From contig NZ_CP007410.1 in the NCBI RefSeq assembly GCF_000585995.1, positions 4,491,430 through 4,555,429 of the forward strand: a stretch of 64,000 nucleotides of DNA. Direction: 5' to 3'. Source of the DNA: Pseudomonas brassicacearum. Its GTDB lineage: Bacteria; Pseudomonadota; Gammaproteobacteria; Pseudomonadales; Pseudomonadaceae. The notes below the pieces were generated by a model that saw nothing but the letters and a program-made list of their open reading frames with translations, made no database searches and was not told the origin of the DNA. Shown one piece after another: positions 8,502-16,668 of the stretch. Each line of letters begins with the position of its first letter. The first letter of the stretch is position 1. The translations under genes were made by a program, and so were the position numbers.

Positions 8502-8750
8502 TCAAGGTGAAATCGGATCACTGGCCGGAAACGTTTCCTCCAGCGCGTCGTCCAGCTGCTTACTGGTGGCCTCTCGCTCGCCCACCTTGCCACTGCCTTC
8601 GCAATGGCAGTCTGGCGCCGGACACGGCTCACCATTGGGATGTTGTTCGGCGCAAGCTTGGCTGCAATAAGCCTCGCCGTCGTGATTGAAAACCCGTTGC
8701 GGATCTACCTCGCACTGACAATCGGGGCAACCGCACTTTAATTCGCTCAT
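8502..8750 (-). CDS. Bacterial metallothionein
   Basis: An 82-residue metal-chelating protein. Nine cysteines lie at residues 6, 8, 11, 13, 29, 33, 43, 48 and 50, with histidines 23, 37 and 49, matching the bacterial SmtA/BmtA zinc-cluster pattern (CGCPDCQC, YCSQAC, PCPAPDCHC). After the cluster comes a charged 30-residue tail (ATSKQLDDALEETFPASDP) with no metal ligands, a feature recalled from the P. fluorescens Q2-87 metallothionein, which this closely resembles. It probably buffers Zn and Cd in the cytoplasm. ATG 8750 follows GGGAG. It sits within the stress block beside the KGG and small conserved genes. Confidence 0.93.
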   Translation of the reverse strand: MSELKCGCPDCQCEVDPQRVFNHDGEAYCSQACAEQHPNGEPCPAPDCHCEGSGKVGEREATSKQLDDALEETFPASDPISP

Positions 8751-8784
8751 GCTCTTTCTCCCGAGATAAGGGTCGAAGGCGCCG

Positions 8785-9057
8785 TCAGGAAGACCCGACC
8801 ATCAGTTGGACCTCGAGATTCGCCGCCGCAACGCCGTGGTTGGCCACATAGACGTCGGCGCTCCAGCCTTTGGTCAGGTTGCGATACGACTGGGCGCCCA
8901 AGGCCGTACCACTGTCCCATGCCAAGATGTCGCCAATATCGATGTCATTGGCCGAACTCAACTCGAGCACGGTATGGCCGTCCACTTGCGCCACGTACAC
9001 ACCCACCATTGCGCTCTGTCGATTGATGGCCCGTACTTCACCGGTGGTCTTGTTCAT
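8785..9057 (-). CDS. Conserved hypothetical small protein
   Basis: A 90-residue protein beginning MNKTTGEVRAINRQSAMVGV. The ATG at 9057 has a strong AGGAG site, so upstream extensions of the frame are ignored. The sequence suggests a small beta-rich fold: alternating hydrophobic strands with VGVYVAQVDGHTVLEL and a glycine-turned middle. No signal peptide or membrane segment. It ends 34 bases upstream of the metallothionein start on the same strand, so the two may be co-expressed. I do not recognise a family; similar short proteins are found in pseudomonads by recollection only. Confidence 0.75.
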   Translation of the reverse strand: MNKTTGEVRAINRQSAMVGVYVAQVDGHTVLELSSANDIDIGDILAWDSGTALGAQSYRNLTKGWSADVYVANHGVAAANLEVQLMVGSS

Positions 9058-9223
9058 AGGTCTCCTCTTCTCGGCAACCGAAGTCCCGCACATAAAGGTG
9101 GATATCACGGCGCCGGGGAAAGTTTGAAAAGACCACAGGCCAGGGCGACGAAAGGCGCTGCAATGGTTTCCCGGCCCGATTGGAGTGCTAACCTCAACGG
9201 CTCCAGGCCAACGGAGACACCCA

Positions 9224-10063
9224 ATGCCCGACGACCTTCACCTCGAACCGCTCGATCAGTTGCTGGAGCACATGGCTGGGCGCCGTTTCCTGGTGCTCAC
9301 CGGCGCCGGCATCAGCACGCCCTCGGGCATCCCCGACTACCGCGACCGCGATGGGGTGCGACGGGGTCGACAGCCGATGATGTACCAGGAATTCCTCGCC
9401 CAGGCCGAGGCCCGCCGACGCTATTGGGCGCGGGCGATGTTGGGGTGGCCACGGGTGAGGCAGGCCCGGCCGAACGCAGCTCACGAGGCCTTGGCCAAGT
9501 TGCAGGCACAACACCGCATCACGGGGTTGATCACCCAGAATGTCGACACGCTGCATGATCAGGCCGGCAGCCGGGACGTCATCGAACTCCACGGCAGCCT
9601 GCACCGCGTGCTGTGCCTGGATTGCGACCAGCGCAGCGAACGGCAGCAGATCCAGTTGTTGATGGAAGCGCAAAATCCTTACCTGGCCGGTGTCGACGCC
9701 GCGCAGGCGCCCGATGGCGACACCCTGCTGGACCCGGCGTTCGAGGCGCGCTTCCAAGTGCCCCGTTGCCCCCATTGCGATGGCGAGCGCTTGAAGCCCG
9801 ACGTGGTGTTCTTTGGCGAAAACGTCGCCCCCGCCACCGCGACCCGCGCCACTGAAGCCGTTCAGGAAGCAGATGGCCTGCTGGTAGTGGGCTCGTCGCT
9901 GATGGCTTATTCGGCGTTTCGCCTGTGCCGGGCCATCAAGGACCAGGGCAAGCCGCTGCTGGCGATCAACCGAGGCAAGACCCGGGCCGATGAGCTGCTG
10001 GACCTCAAGCTTGAAGAGCCGTGTGAGCAATTACTGCCATTGCTGACACAACACCCGTTTTAG
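9224..10063 (+). CDS. Sir2-family NAD-dependent protein deacylase
   Basis: A 279-residue sirtuin. The NAD-binding motif GAGISTPSGIPDYRD is near residues 28-42, followed by TQNVDTLHDQAGS and the catalytic histidine in ELHGSL. Zinc ribbon cysteines are in CLDCD and CPHCDG, and GSSLMAYSAF forms the later NAD-binding loop. The spacer between the two cysteine pairs is long (about 45 residues), as in class II (SIRT4-like) bacterial sirtuins. The ATG at 9224 follows GGAGA; an upstream alternative is unlikely. It removes acyl groups from lysines in the cytoplasm. It stands alone: divergent from the small conserved gene and convergent with a LysR gene across a REPIN. Confidence 0.92.
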   Translation: MPDDLHLEPLDQLLEHMAGRRFLVLTGAGISTPSGIPDYRDRDGVRRGRQPMMYQEFLAQAEARRRYWARAMLGWPRVRQARPNAAHEALAKLQAQHRITGLITQNVDTLHDQAGSRDVIELHGSLHRVLCLDCDQRSERQQIQLLMEAQNPYLAGVDAAQAPDGDTLLDPAFEARFQVPRCPHCDGERLKPDVVFFGENVAPATATRATEAVQEADGLLVVGSSLMAYSAFRLCRAIKDQGKPLLAINRGKTRADELLDLKLEEPCEQLLPLLTQHPF

Positions 10064-10080
10064 CAATACCCGGCCCCCTT

Positions 10081-10168
10081 GTGGGAGCGGGCTTGCTCGC
10101 GAAGGCGATGGAACATTCGATACCGCTGTCGCCTGACTCACCGCTTTCGCGAGCAAGCCCGCTCCCAC
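10081..10168. repeat. REPIN, type A
   Basis: Two inverted REP arms, GTGGGAGCGGGCTTGCTCGCGA and its inverse copy, bracket a spacer of about 45 bases. It lies between the convergent sirtuin and LysR genes. REPINs are non-autonomous elements thought to be moved by RAYT proteins; no RAYT gene is in this window. Confidence 0.9.
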
Positions 10169-10179
10169 AGTGGCCGGGG

Positions 10180-11082
10180 TCAACCTGCGGCCAACTGCAC
10201 AGCCAACTCCTGATCCCTGAGCGTATCGAACAACGCCTGCGCCGCCGCCGACAGTTCATGCCCCGGTTTGGTCAGCACGCCGATGGCCCGTTCGATCACC
10301 GGATCGCTCAATGGAATGCACCGAGCCCCCAGCTCATGCATTTGCCCGACACACAGCGCCGGCACCGCGCTCACGCCCAGCCCACTGGCGACCATCCGTC
10401 CGACCGTCGCCAACTGATGGCTCTCGAACTCCACGGGCAATCTCATGCCCCGGGCCTGCAAATGTTCTTCCAGCATCACCCGAACGGTGGACGGGCGTTG
10501 TAGGGTAATGAACGGCTGCTCCAGCAAGGTTTGCCACTTGATTTCGCTGAGTTGGGCCAACGGTGAATCCAGCGGCACCACCGCGACGAAACGATCCAGG
10601 TACAGCGGGCTGAAAGCCAGGGACGAACTCTGCATCGGCTCGAACGCCACGCCCAGCTCGACATGCCGATCACGCACCATCTCCAGCACCTGCTCATTGA
10701 TCACATCGTTGACCGTGACGTTGACATTCGGAAAGCGGGCGCGGAAGGTCTTGAGGATCGGTGGCAGCAGGTTGCCAGCGAACGAAGGCATCGCCGCCAA
10801 CGTCACGCGACCGCGCTGCAAGGTGAAGCGTTGGCGCATTTCATCCTCGGCGTTGTCCCAGTCGGCAACCAGCCGTCGGGCCAATGGCAGCAACGATTCA
10901 CCTTCAGGCGTCAGCGCCACGTTGCGGGTATTGCGACTGAACAGGCGTCCGCCCAGGCCTTCTTCCAGGGCCTTGATCGTCAAGCTCAGGGCCGACTGGG
11001 ACAGATGCAGACGTTCGCACGCCACGGCGAAGCTCAGGCTCTGGGCCACGGCGAGGAAGGCGCGGATTTGCTTGAGGGTCAT
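10180..11082 (-). CDS. dhcR: LysR-family regulator (DhcR-like) of the CoA-transferase locus
   Basis: A 300-residue LysR-type regulator. The N-terminal helix-turn-helix is at about residues 15-45 (FAVACERLHLSQSALSLTIK), followed by a periplasmic-binding-like effector domain from about residue 90. ATG 11082 follows GGGAG. It is divergent from the CoA-transferase A/B and thiolase genes, the same arrangement as PA1998-PA2001 of P. aeruginosa, where dhcR activates the dehydrocarnitine CoA-transferase genes in response to carnitine breakdown. The symbol rests on that synteny. Palindromes at 11143-11158 and 11200-11221 are likely binding sites. Confidence 0.78.
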   Translation of the reverse strand: MTLKQIRAFLAVAQSLSFAVACERLHLSQSALSLTIKALEEGLGGRLFSRNTRNVALTPEGESLLPLARRLVADWDNAEDEMRQRFTLQRGRVTLAAMPSFAGNLLPPILKTFRARFPNVNVTVNDVINEQVLEMVRDRHVELGVAFEPMQSSSLAFSPLYLDRFVAVVPLDSPLAQLSEIKWQTLLEQPFITLQRPSTVRVMLEEHLQARGMRLPVEFESHQLATVGRMVASGLGVSAVPALCVGQMHELGARCIPLSDPVIERAIGVLTKPGHELSAAAQALFDTLRDQELAVQLAAG

Positions 11083-11142
11083 GGTGGCTATGCTCCCAGC
11101 GGCAAGTGGTTAGCTTCAAGCTGCAAGCAGATGCCAGCAATT

Positions 11143-11221
11143 ATTGAATTTTATCAATCAATCAAACCTAAAAATCAACTTAACAAATATATAACTTGGC
11201 GCAACACTGCATTTCATTGCG
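11143..11221. promoter_or_regulatory. Two LysR-type palindromes upstream of the dhc genes
   Basis: ATTGA-N6-TCAAT (11143-11158) fits the LysR T-N11-A pattern, and CGCAA-N12-TTGCG (11200-11221) is a second dyad nearer the CoA-transferase start. Both lie in the AT-rich gap between the divergent regulator and its presumed target operon, the expected recognition and activation sites of a LysR regulator. Confidence 0.5.
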
Positions 11222-11248
11222 ACCCCATCAAGAATAAAAGAGGTGTCT

Positions 11249-11947
11249 ATGGCAGGTTTCGACAAACGCGTGAGTTCTTACGAAGAAGCGCTGGAAGGCT
11301 TGAAGGACGGCATGACCGTGATCGCCGGCGGCTTCGGCCTCTGTGGTATCCCGGAAAACCTGATCGCCGAGATCAAGCGCAAGGGCATCCGTGACCTCAC
11401 CGTGGTGTCCAATAACTGCGGCGTCGACGGCTTCGGCCTTGGTGTGCTGCTGGAAGACCGGCAGATCCGCAAGGTGGTCGCTTCCTATGTCGGCGAAAAC
11501 GCCCTCTTCGAGAAGCAACTGCTGAGCGGCGAAATCGAAGTCGTGCTTACCCCCCAAGGCACCCTCGCCGAAAAAATGCGCGCCGGTGGCGCCGGCATCC
11601 CAGCGTTCTTCACCGCTACAGGCGTCGGCACGCCGGTGGCCGAAGGCAAGGAAGTGCGTGAATTCCATGGCCGCCAGTACCTGATGGAAGAATCCATCAC
11701 CGGCGACTTCGCCATCGTCAAAGGCTGGAAAGCCGACCATTTCGGCAACGTGATCTATCGCCACACCGCCCAGAACTTCAATCCACTGGCCGCCACGGCG
11801 GGCAAGATCACCGTGGTGGAAGTCGAAGAAATCGTCGAACCCGGCGAGCTGGACCCGACGCAGATCCACACCCCTGGCATCTATGTCGACCGGGTCATTT
11901 GCGGCACGTTCGAAAAACGCATCGAACAGCGCACCGTGCGCAAGTGA
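11249..11947 (+). CDS. dhcA: 3-oxoacid/dehydrocarnitine CoA-transferase subunit A
   Basis: Alpha subunit (232 residues) of a class I CoA-transferase. The family glycine-rich signature is seen as [16 protein letters not shown] (about residues 23-38), with a [19 protein letters not shown] motif further on. With subunit B it moves CoA from succinyl-CoA or acetyl-CoA to a 3-oxoacid (acetoacetate or dehydrocarnitine). ATG 11249 follows AGAGG; a GTG two codons upstream is less likely. First gene of a three-gene operon with subunit B and a thiolase, divergent from a LysR gene as in the P. aeruginosa dhc locus. The symbol is by synteny; scoA or atoD-like function is the alternative. Confidence 0.88.
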   Translation: MAGFDKRVSSYEEALEGLKDGMTVIAGGFGLCGIPENLIAEIKRKGIRDLTVVSNNCGVDGFGLGVLLEDRQIRKVVASYVGENALFEKQLLSGEIEVVLTPQGTLAEKMRAGGAGIPAFFTATGVGTPVAEGKEVREFHGRQYLMEESITGDFAIVKGWKADHFGNVIYRHTAQNFNPLAATAGKITVVEVEEIVEPGELDPTQIHTPGIYVDRVICGTFEKRIEQRTVRK

Positions 11948-11980
11948 TCCCCCGCCCCCAGCCAAAGAAGGAATAACAAC

Positions 11981-12646
11981 ATGGCACTTTCCCGCGAACA
12001 AATGGCTCAACGCGTCGCCCGCGAAATGCAGGACGGCTACTACGTGAACCTGGGCATCGGCATTCCCACCCTGGTCGCCAACTACATTCCCGAAGGCATG
12101 GAAGTCATGCTGCAATCGGAAAACGGCCTGCTCGGCATGGGCGCATTCCCCACCGAAGCCGAGGTCGACGCCGACATGATCAACGCCGGCAAGCAGACCG
12201 TCACCGCGCGCATCGGCGCCTCGATCTTCTCCTCGGCCGAATCGTTTGCCATGATCCGCGGCGGCCACATCGACCTGACCGTACTCGGCGCGTTCGAAGT
12301 GGACGTCGAAGGTAACATTGCCTCGTGGATGATCCCTGGCAAGTTGGTCAAGGGCATGGGCGGTGCGATGGACCTGGTGGCCGGCGCCGAGAACATCATC
12401 GTCACCATGACCCACGCGTCCAAGGACGGCGAGTCGAAACTGCTGCCGCGTTGCAGCCTGCCGCTGACCGGCGCCGGCTGCATCAAGCGGGTGTTGACCG
12501 ACCTGGCCTACCTGGAAATCCAGGACGGCGCCTTCATCCTGAAAGAACGTGCCCCGGGCGTCAGCGTCGAGGAAATCGTCGCCAAGACCGCCGGCAAGTT
12601 GATCGTGCCGGAACACGTGCCTGAAATGCAGTTCGCTGCCCAGTGA
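11981..12646 (+). CDS. dhcB: 3-oxoacid/dehydrocarnitine CoA-transferase subunit B
   Basis: Beta subunit (221 residues) of the class I CoA-transferase. The catalytic glutamate motif is visible in [11 protein letters not shown] (about residues 45-55), the residue that forms the glutamyl-CoA thioester; [10 protein letters not shown] precedes it. ATG 11981 has AAGGAATAACAAC upstream, and the gene lies 33 bases after subunit A. The product pairs with subunit A in the cytoplasm, feeding acetoacetyl-CoA (from ketone bodies or carnitine breakdown) to the thiolase that follows. Normal length for the family. Confidence 0.9.
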   Translation: MALSREQMAQRVAREMQDGYYVNLGIGIPTLVANYIPEGMEVMLQSENGLLGMGAFPTEAEVDADMINAGKQTVTARIGASIFSSAESFAMIRGGHIDLTVLGAFEVDVEGNIASWMIPGKLVKGMGGAMDLVAGAENIIVTMTHASKDGESKLLPRCSLPLTGAGCIKRVLTDLAYLEIQDGAFILKERAPGVSVEEIVAKTAGKLIVPEHVPEMQFAAQ

Positions 12647-12657
12647 GGAGAGATTCG

Positions 12658-13839
12658 ATGCAAGAAGTCGTGATTGTCGCCGCCACCCGTACCGCCATTG
12701 GCAGCTTCCAGGGTTCGCTGGCCTCCATTCCCGCACCGGAACTCGGTGCAGCGGTGATTCGGCGCCTGCTGGAGCAAACCGGTCTGTCCGGTGACCAGGT
12801 CGATGAAGTGATCCTCGGCCAGGTGCTGACCGCAGGTTCTGGGCAAAACCCGGCTCGCCAGGCATCGATCCTCGCCGGCCTGCCGCATGCGGTGCCGGCG
12901 CTGACCCTGAACAAGGTCTGCGGTTCGGGACTCAAGGCGTTGCATCTGGGTGCCCAGGCGATCCGCTGTGGCGATGCCGAGGTGATCATTGCCGGCGGCA
13001 TGGAAAACATGAGCCTGGCCCCCTACGTCCTGCCGGCCGCCCGCACCGGCCTGCGCATGGGCCACGCGAAGATGATCGACAGCATGATCACCGACGGCTT
13101 ATGGGATGCCTTCAACGACTACCACATGGGCATCACCGCCGAGAATCTGGTGGACAAGTACGGCATCAGCCGTGAAGAACAGGACGCGTTTTCCGCCGCG
13201 TCCCAGCAGAAAGCCGTCGCTGCCATCGAGGGCGGTCGGTTTGCCGATGAGATCACACCCATCCTGATCCCCCAGCGCAAAGGCGATCCCGTGGCCTTCG
13301 CCACCGACGAGCAACCACGCGCCGGCACCACCGCCGAATCCCTGGGCAAGCTCAAGCCGGCCTTCAAGAAGGACGGTAGCGTCACCGCAGGCAATGCTTC
13401 GTCGCTCAATGACGGTGCGGCGGCGGTCGTGCTGATGAGCGCCGAAAAAGCCAAGGCCCTGGGCCTGCCGGTGCTGGCAAAAATCAGCGCCTACGCCAAC
13501 GCCGGCGTTGACCCGGCGATCATGGGCATCGGCCCGGTCTCGGCCACCCGTCGCTGCCTGGACAAGGCCGGCTGGTCGCTGGAGCAACTGGACCTGATCG
13601 AAGCCAACGAAGCCTTCGCCGCCCAGTCGCTGGCTGTGGCCCGGGAACTGAAATGGGACATGGACAAGGTCAACGTCAACGGCGGCGCCATCGCCCTGGG
13701 TCACCCCATCGGTGCGTCGGGCTGCCGTGTGCTGGTGTCGCTGCTGCATGAAATGATCAAGCGCGACGCCAAGAAAGGCCTCGCGACCCTGTGCATCGGC
13801 GGCGGCCAGGGCGTGGCCTTGGCGCTGGAACGCGCGTAA
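12658..13839 (+). CDS. atoB: Acetyl-CoA C-acetyltransferase (thiolase)
   Basis: A 393-residue degradative thiolase. The acyl-accepting cysteine lies in [11 protein letters not shown] (about residue 88), the conserved ENMS motif follows, and the C-terminal catalytic motifs are [17 protein letters not shown] and CIGGGQG. It cleaves acetoacetyl-CoA with CoA to two acetyl-CoA, completing ketone-body use begun by the CoA-transferase. ATG 12658 sits just after GAGGAGA, 11 bases beyond the end of subunit B; the frame extends five codons upstream into the previous gene. The operon ends with a strong terminator at 13904. Confidence 0.93.
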   Translation: MQEVVIVAATRTAIGSFQGSLASIPAPELGAAVIRRLLEQTGLSGDQVDEVILGQVLTAGSGQNPARQASILAGLPHAVPALTLNKVCGSGLKALHLGAQAIRCGDAEVIIAGGMENMSLAPYVLPAARTGLRMGHAKMIDSMITDGLWDAFNDYHMGITAENLVDKYGISREEQDAFSAASQQKAVAAIEGGRFADEITPILIPQRKGDPVAFATDEQPRAGTTAESLGKLKPAFKKDGSVTAGNASSLNDGAAAVVLMSAEKAKALGLPVLAKISAYANAGVDPAIMGIGPVSATRRCLDKAGWSLEQLDLIEANEAFAAQSLAVARELKWDMDKVNVNGGAIALGHPIGASGCRVLVSLLHEMIKRDAKKGLATLCIGGGQGVALALERA

Positions 13840-13903
13840 CCGGCAAAGCGTTCAACGGTGGTTGTGCGGACCCACGAACATCCGCGCAGCCATCGGCAAC
13901 ACC

Positions 13904-13937
13904 ACCGGCGCAACTTCGGTTGCGCCGGTTTTTTTTG
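13904..13937 (+). terminator. Rho-independent terminator with UUCG tetraloop
   Basis: An 11-bp stem (ACCGGCGCAAC 13904-13914 / GTTGCGCCGGT 13919-13929) closes a C(UUCG)G tetraloop and is followed by a run of about eight T residues. It ends the dhcA-dhcB-atoB operon. Confidence 0.93.
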
Positions 13938-13970
13938 CCTGTTGGTTTTGAGCAAGACTGGCTGGCCTCA

Positions 13971-13992
13971 TCGCGAGCAAGCTCGCTCCCAC
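13971..13992. repeat. Single REP, type A
   Basis: A lone inverted arm (TCGCGAGCAAGCTCGCTCCC plus AC) with no partner close by; the matching forward arm at 14199 lies beyond an inserted-looking type B REPIN. Confidence 0.8.
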
Positions 13993-14039
13993 AATGGCGT
14001 TTCGGCGTGCACGAATCTGCCAATCGACACCGATCCCAT

Positions 14040-14153
14040 GTGGCGAGGGAGCTTGCTCCCGCTGGGGCGCGAAGCGGCCCTGAAACCTGACGACCCGGTA
14101 TCCCAGGCAAAGGGTCTGCTGCGCAGCCCAGCGGGAGCAAGCTCCCTCGCCAC
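14040..14153. repeat. REPIN, type B
   Basis: Arms GTGGCGAGGGAGCTTGCTCC and its inverse flank GCTGGGGCGCGAAGCGGCCC-type inner sequence. It lies between the thiolase and the GntR gene (convergent), nested between two type A half-elements at 13971 and 14199. Confidence 0.9.
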
Positions 14154-14198
14154 AAGGGATCGAGCTGGGCACGCATTCGAAGTTCACCGCGACCTCCT

Positions 14199-14220
14199 GT
14201 GGGAGCGAGCTTGCTCGCGA
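14199..14220. repeat. Single REP, type A
   Basis: A forward arm GTGGGAGCGAGCTTGCTCGC followed by GA, close to the 3' end of the GntR gene. With the inverse arm at 13971 it brackets a type B REPIN. Confidence 0.8.
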
Positions 14221-14246
14221 TGGCGGTGGTCAGGCGACAGTGGCTG

Positions 14247-14957
14247 TCAGGCCCCCGCCCCAAACCGGTCGCGGCTGTTGGTCAGGTGCAGCCACATGGC
14301 GGCGCGGGCGGCGTCGGGGTCTTGGCGCTTGATGGCATTGAAGATCGCCTCGTGCTCGAGATTGGCGAGCTGAGCCAGCTTCCCGAGGTCAGCCTGGCCG
14401 CGCTCGGCCACATTGACACGGGTCCTGGGGATCATCGCACTGCCCAGGTGCTGCATGATTTCGACAAAGCAGGTGTTGTCCGTGGCCTCGGCGATGAGCA
14501 GATGGAAACGCCGGTCGGCTTCGACGCAACTGTCGTTGTTGCTGAACAACCGCTGATAGTCATCCAGCGCCTGGCGCATCTGCTGCAACTGCTGCTCGCT
14601 ACGACGCTGGGCGGCCAGAGCGGCCGCCTGGGTTTCCAGGCCCAGGCGCAGCTCCAGGATGCCCCGCACACCAGCGGCGGTGTCGACATTGAGGCGCAAC
14701 CCTGGCTCGCCGGTCTGCTCCAGCACAAAGGTGCCGATGCCGTGGCGGGTTTCCACCAGCCCCGAGGCTTGCAACTTGGAAATCGCCTCGCGCACCACCG
14801 TACGGCTGACACCATGCTCCCGCACGATGGCCCCTTCGGATGGCAACTTCTCTCCCGGCTTCAATTGCCCCAGCAAGATGCTCTGGCTCAGCTTCGCCAC
14901 CAGGTCATGGGCCAAGTTGTGGGTACGCTTGCGCAGGGGGACTTCGGAGTCTTGCAT
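14247..14957 (-). CDS. GntR-family (FadR/FCD) regulator of glucarate genes
   Basis: A 236-residue regulator. The winged helix occupies about residues 10-75 (LLGQLKPGEKLPSE, HGVSRTVVREAISKLQ), followed by an all-helical FCD ligand domain (ELRLGLETQAAALAA, LDDYQRLFSNN, FHLLIAEATDN, with metal-ligand histidines). ATG 14957 follows GAGGAA. It is divergent from the glucarate transporter and dehydratase genes across a 336-base region with a match to the FadR-type operator TNGTNNNACNA, so it probably represses them until glucarate or galactarate is present. The effector is inferred. Confidence 0.85.
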   Translation of the reverse strand: MQDSEVPLRKRTHNLAHDLVAKLSQSILLGQLKPGEKLPSEGAIVREHGVSRTVVREAISKLQASGLVETRHGIGTFVLEQTGEPGLRLNVDTAAGVRGILELRLGLETQAAALAAQRRSEQQLQQMRQALDDYQRLFSNNDSCVEADRRFHLLIAEATDNTCFVEIMQHLGSAMIPRTRVNVAERGQADLGKLAQLANLEHEAIFNAIKRQDPDAARAAMWLHLTNSRDRFGAGA

Positions 14958-15293
14958 CGCCAGGGTTCCTCGAAAACAGGCTAAGCGATCCTACCATCAG
15001 TGGGCCTGAGAATGATCATCGTCGAACAACCAACTTGTATGACAACACTCAAGATAGACCGCTTATCAGCGTAATTGACGCCGCGTAGGCATTACGCCGC
15101 ACAGCCTCGCCCTGCCATAAAACCCAGATAAACTCCTGAAACACCCAGCAAATACGGTATAAAAAATCCGACCACCGTATCCAATCGTCATCAAAAACCC
15201 CTTGTCATCGAAAAAATTCAAGTTGTATGATGTCTATCAACATCGGCACCTGCACGATGCCCCGCATAAAAATAACGAGTGGGAGAAAAACCA
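14958..15293. promoter_or_regulatory. Divergent promoter region with FCD-type GntR operators
   Basis: TTGTATGACAA at 15035-15045 fits the FadR-subfamily operator TNGTNNNACNA exactly. A partial copy, TTGTATGATGT (15223-15233), lies about 60 bases from the transporter start. The remainder is AT-richer than nearby coding DNA and shows no reading frame with a believable start. Confidence 0.5.
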
Positions 15294-16640
15294 GTGAACA
15301 CATCCAGCCTCAAGGCGAATGCCGGCGCGGATCCGGTGCTGCTGTCGGCCATTTCCAAGGTCAAGCGCCACATCCTGCCGCTGTTCGTCATCATGTTTAT
15401 CGTCAACTACATCGACCGCGTGAACATCGGCTTCGTTCGTGCCCACATGGAGCACGACCTCGGTATCGGTGCCGCCGCCTATGGCTTCGGTGCCGGCCTG
15501 TTCTTCATCGGTTATGCGCTGTTCGAAGTCCCGTCCAATATCCTGCTGCAAAGAATCGGCGCCCGTATCTGGCTGACTCGCATCATGCTCACCTGGGGCC
15601 TGGTGGCGGCGGCCATGGCCTTCATCCAGAACGAAACCCACTTCTACATCCTGCGCTTCCTGCTGGGCGTGGCCGAGGCCGGCTTCTTCCCTGGGGTGAT
15701 CTATTACTTCACCCGCTGGTTACCGGGGGTTGAACGCGGCAAAGCCATCGCCATCTTCCTCAGTGGCTCGGCCATCGCATCGCTGATCTCCGGCCCGCTG
15801 TCGGGGTTGCTCCTGCAAATCAACGGCCTGGGCATGCACGGCTGGCAGTGGATGTACTTCATCGAAGGGATGTTTTCCGTCTGCCTGTGCGTCTTCGTCT
15901 GGTTCTGGCTGGACTCCAAGCCCCACGACGCCAAATGGCTGAGCCGTGAGGAACAGGACGCGCTGGTGAAGACCATCGACGATGAGCAACGGGCCCGGGA
16001 AGCCGCCACACCGGTCAAACTGTCCATCGGCCAGTTGCTCAAGGATCGCCAGATCATCCTGTTCTGCCTGATTTACTTCTTCATCCAGCTGACGATTTAT
16101 GCCGCCACCTTCTGGCTACCGAGCATCATCAAGAAGATGGGCGACCTCAGCGACATCCAGGTCGGGCTGTTCAACTCAATCCCTTGGTTGTTGTCGATTG
16201 TCGGCATGTACGCCTTTGCCTCGCTGTCGGCTAAGTGGAAGTTCCAGCAGGCCTGGGTGGCCACGGCCTTGTTGATCGCCGCAGCGGGCATGTTCATGTC
16301 CACCACCGGCGGGCCGATCTTCGCCTTCGTCGCCATCTGCTTTGCGGCCCTGGGCTTCAAATCCGCGTCGTCGCTGTTCTGGCCAATCCCCCAGGCCTAC
16401 CTGGACGCCCGGATTGCCGCCGGGGTAATTGCGCTGATCAACTCCGTAGGCAACCTTGGCGGCTTCGTCGCCCCGACCACCTTCGGCCTGCTGGAAGAGC
16501 ACACCGGCTCCATCCAGGGCGGCCTCTACGGCCTGGCGGCCACCTCGATCATCGCCGCGATCATCGTGTTCGCCGCACGGAATACGCCTAAACCCAAGAC
16601 TGCAACGACGCCGGCCACCCCCACCGCCAGCCACGTCTGA
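15294..16640 (+). CDS. gudP: MFS transporter, D-glucarate/galactarate type (GudP-like)
   Basis: A 448-residue major facilitator of the anion:cation symporter group, with about 12 hydrophobic segments. Group motifs are seen at FIVNYIDRVNIGFVRAHM (residues about 29-46) and GVAEAGFFPGVIYYFTRW. The GTG at 15294 is preferred since GGGAGA lies seven bases upstream; a GTG at 15279 would add five residues. The product imports glucarate or galactarate across the inner membrane. It is followed after 28 bases by glucarate dehydratase, which strongly supports the substrate; the symbol follows this context. Confidence 0.87.
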   Translation: MNTSSLKANAGADPVLLSAISKVKRHILPLFVIMFIVNYIDRVNIGFVRAHMEHDLGIGAAAYGFGAGLFFIGYALFEVPSNILLQRIGARIWLTRIMLTWGLVAAAMAFIQNETHFYILRFLLGVAEAGFFPGVIYYFTRWLPGVERGKAIAIFLSGSAIASLISGPLSGLLLQINGLGMHGWQWMYFIEGMFSVCLCVFVWFWLDSKPHDAKWLSREEQDALVKTIDDEQRAREAATPVKLSIGQLLKDRQIILFCLIYFFIQLTIYAATFWLPSIIKKMGDLSDIQVGLFNSIPWLLSIVGMYAFASLSAKWKFQQAWVATALLIAAAGMFMSTTGGPIFAFVAICFAALGFKSASSLFWPIPQAYLDARIAAGVIALINSVGNLGGFVAPTTFGLLEEHTGSIQGGLYGLAATSIIAAIIVFAARNTPKPKTATTPATPTASHV

Positions 16641-16668
16641 TCACTCGATTGTCCAAGGATAAGTGCAC

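Noticed and set aside
8272..8505. A 77-codon minus-strand frame between the KGG and metallothionein genes
   Set aside because: No ribosome-binding site, atypical composition and no recognisable domain.
11228..12865. A 545-codon open frame antisense to dhcA, dhcB and the start of atoB
   Set aside because: It is a GC-codon shadow: the plus-strand frames have clear families, ribosome-binding sites and motifs, while this frame has none and low-complexity composition.
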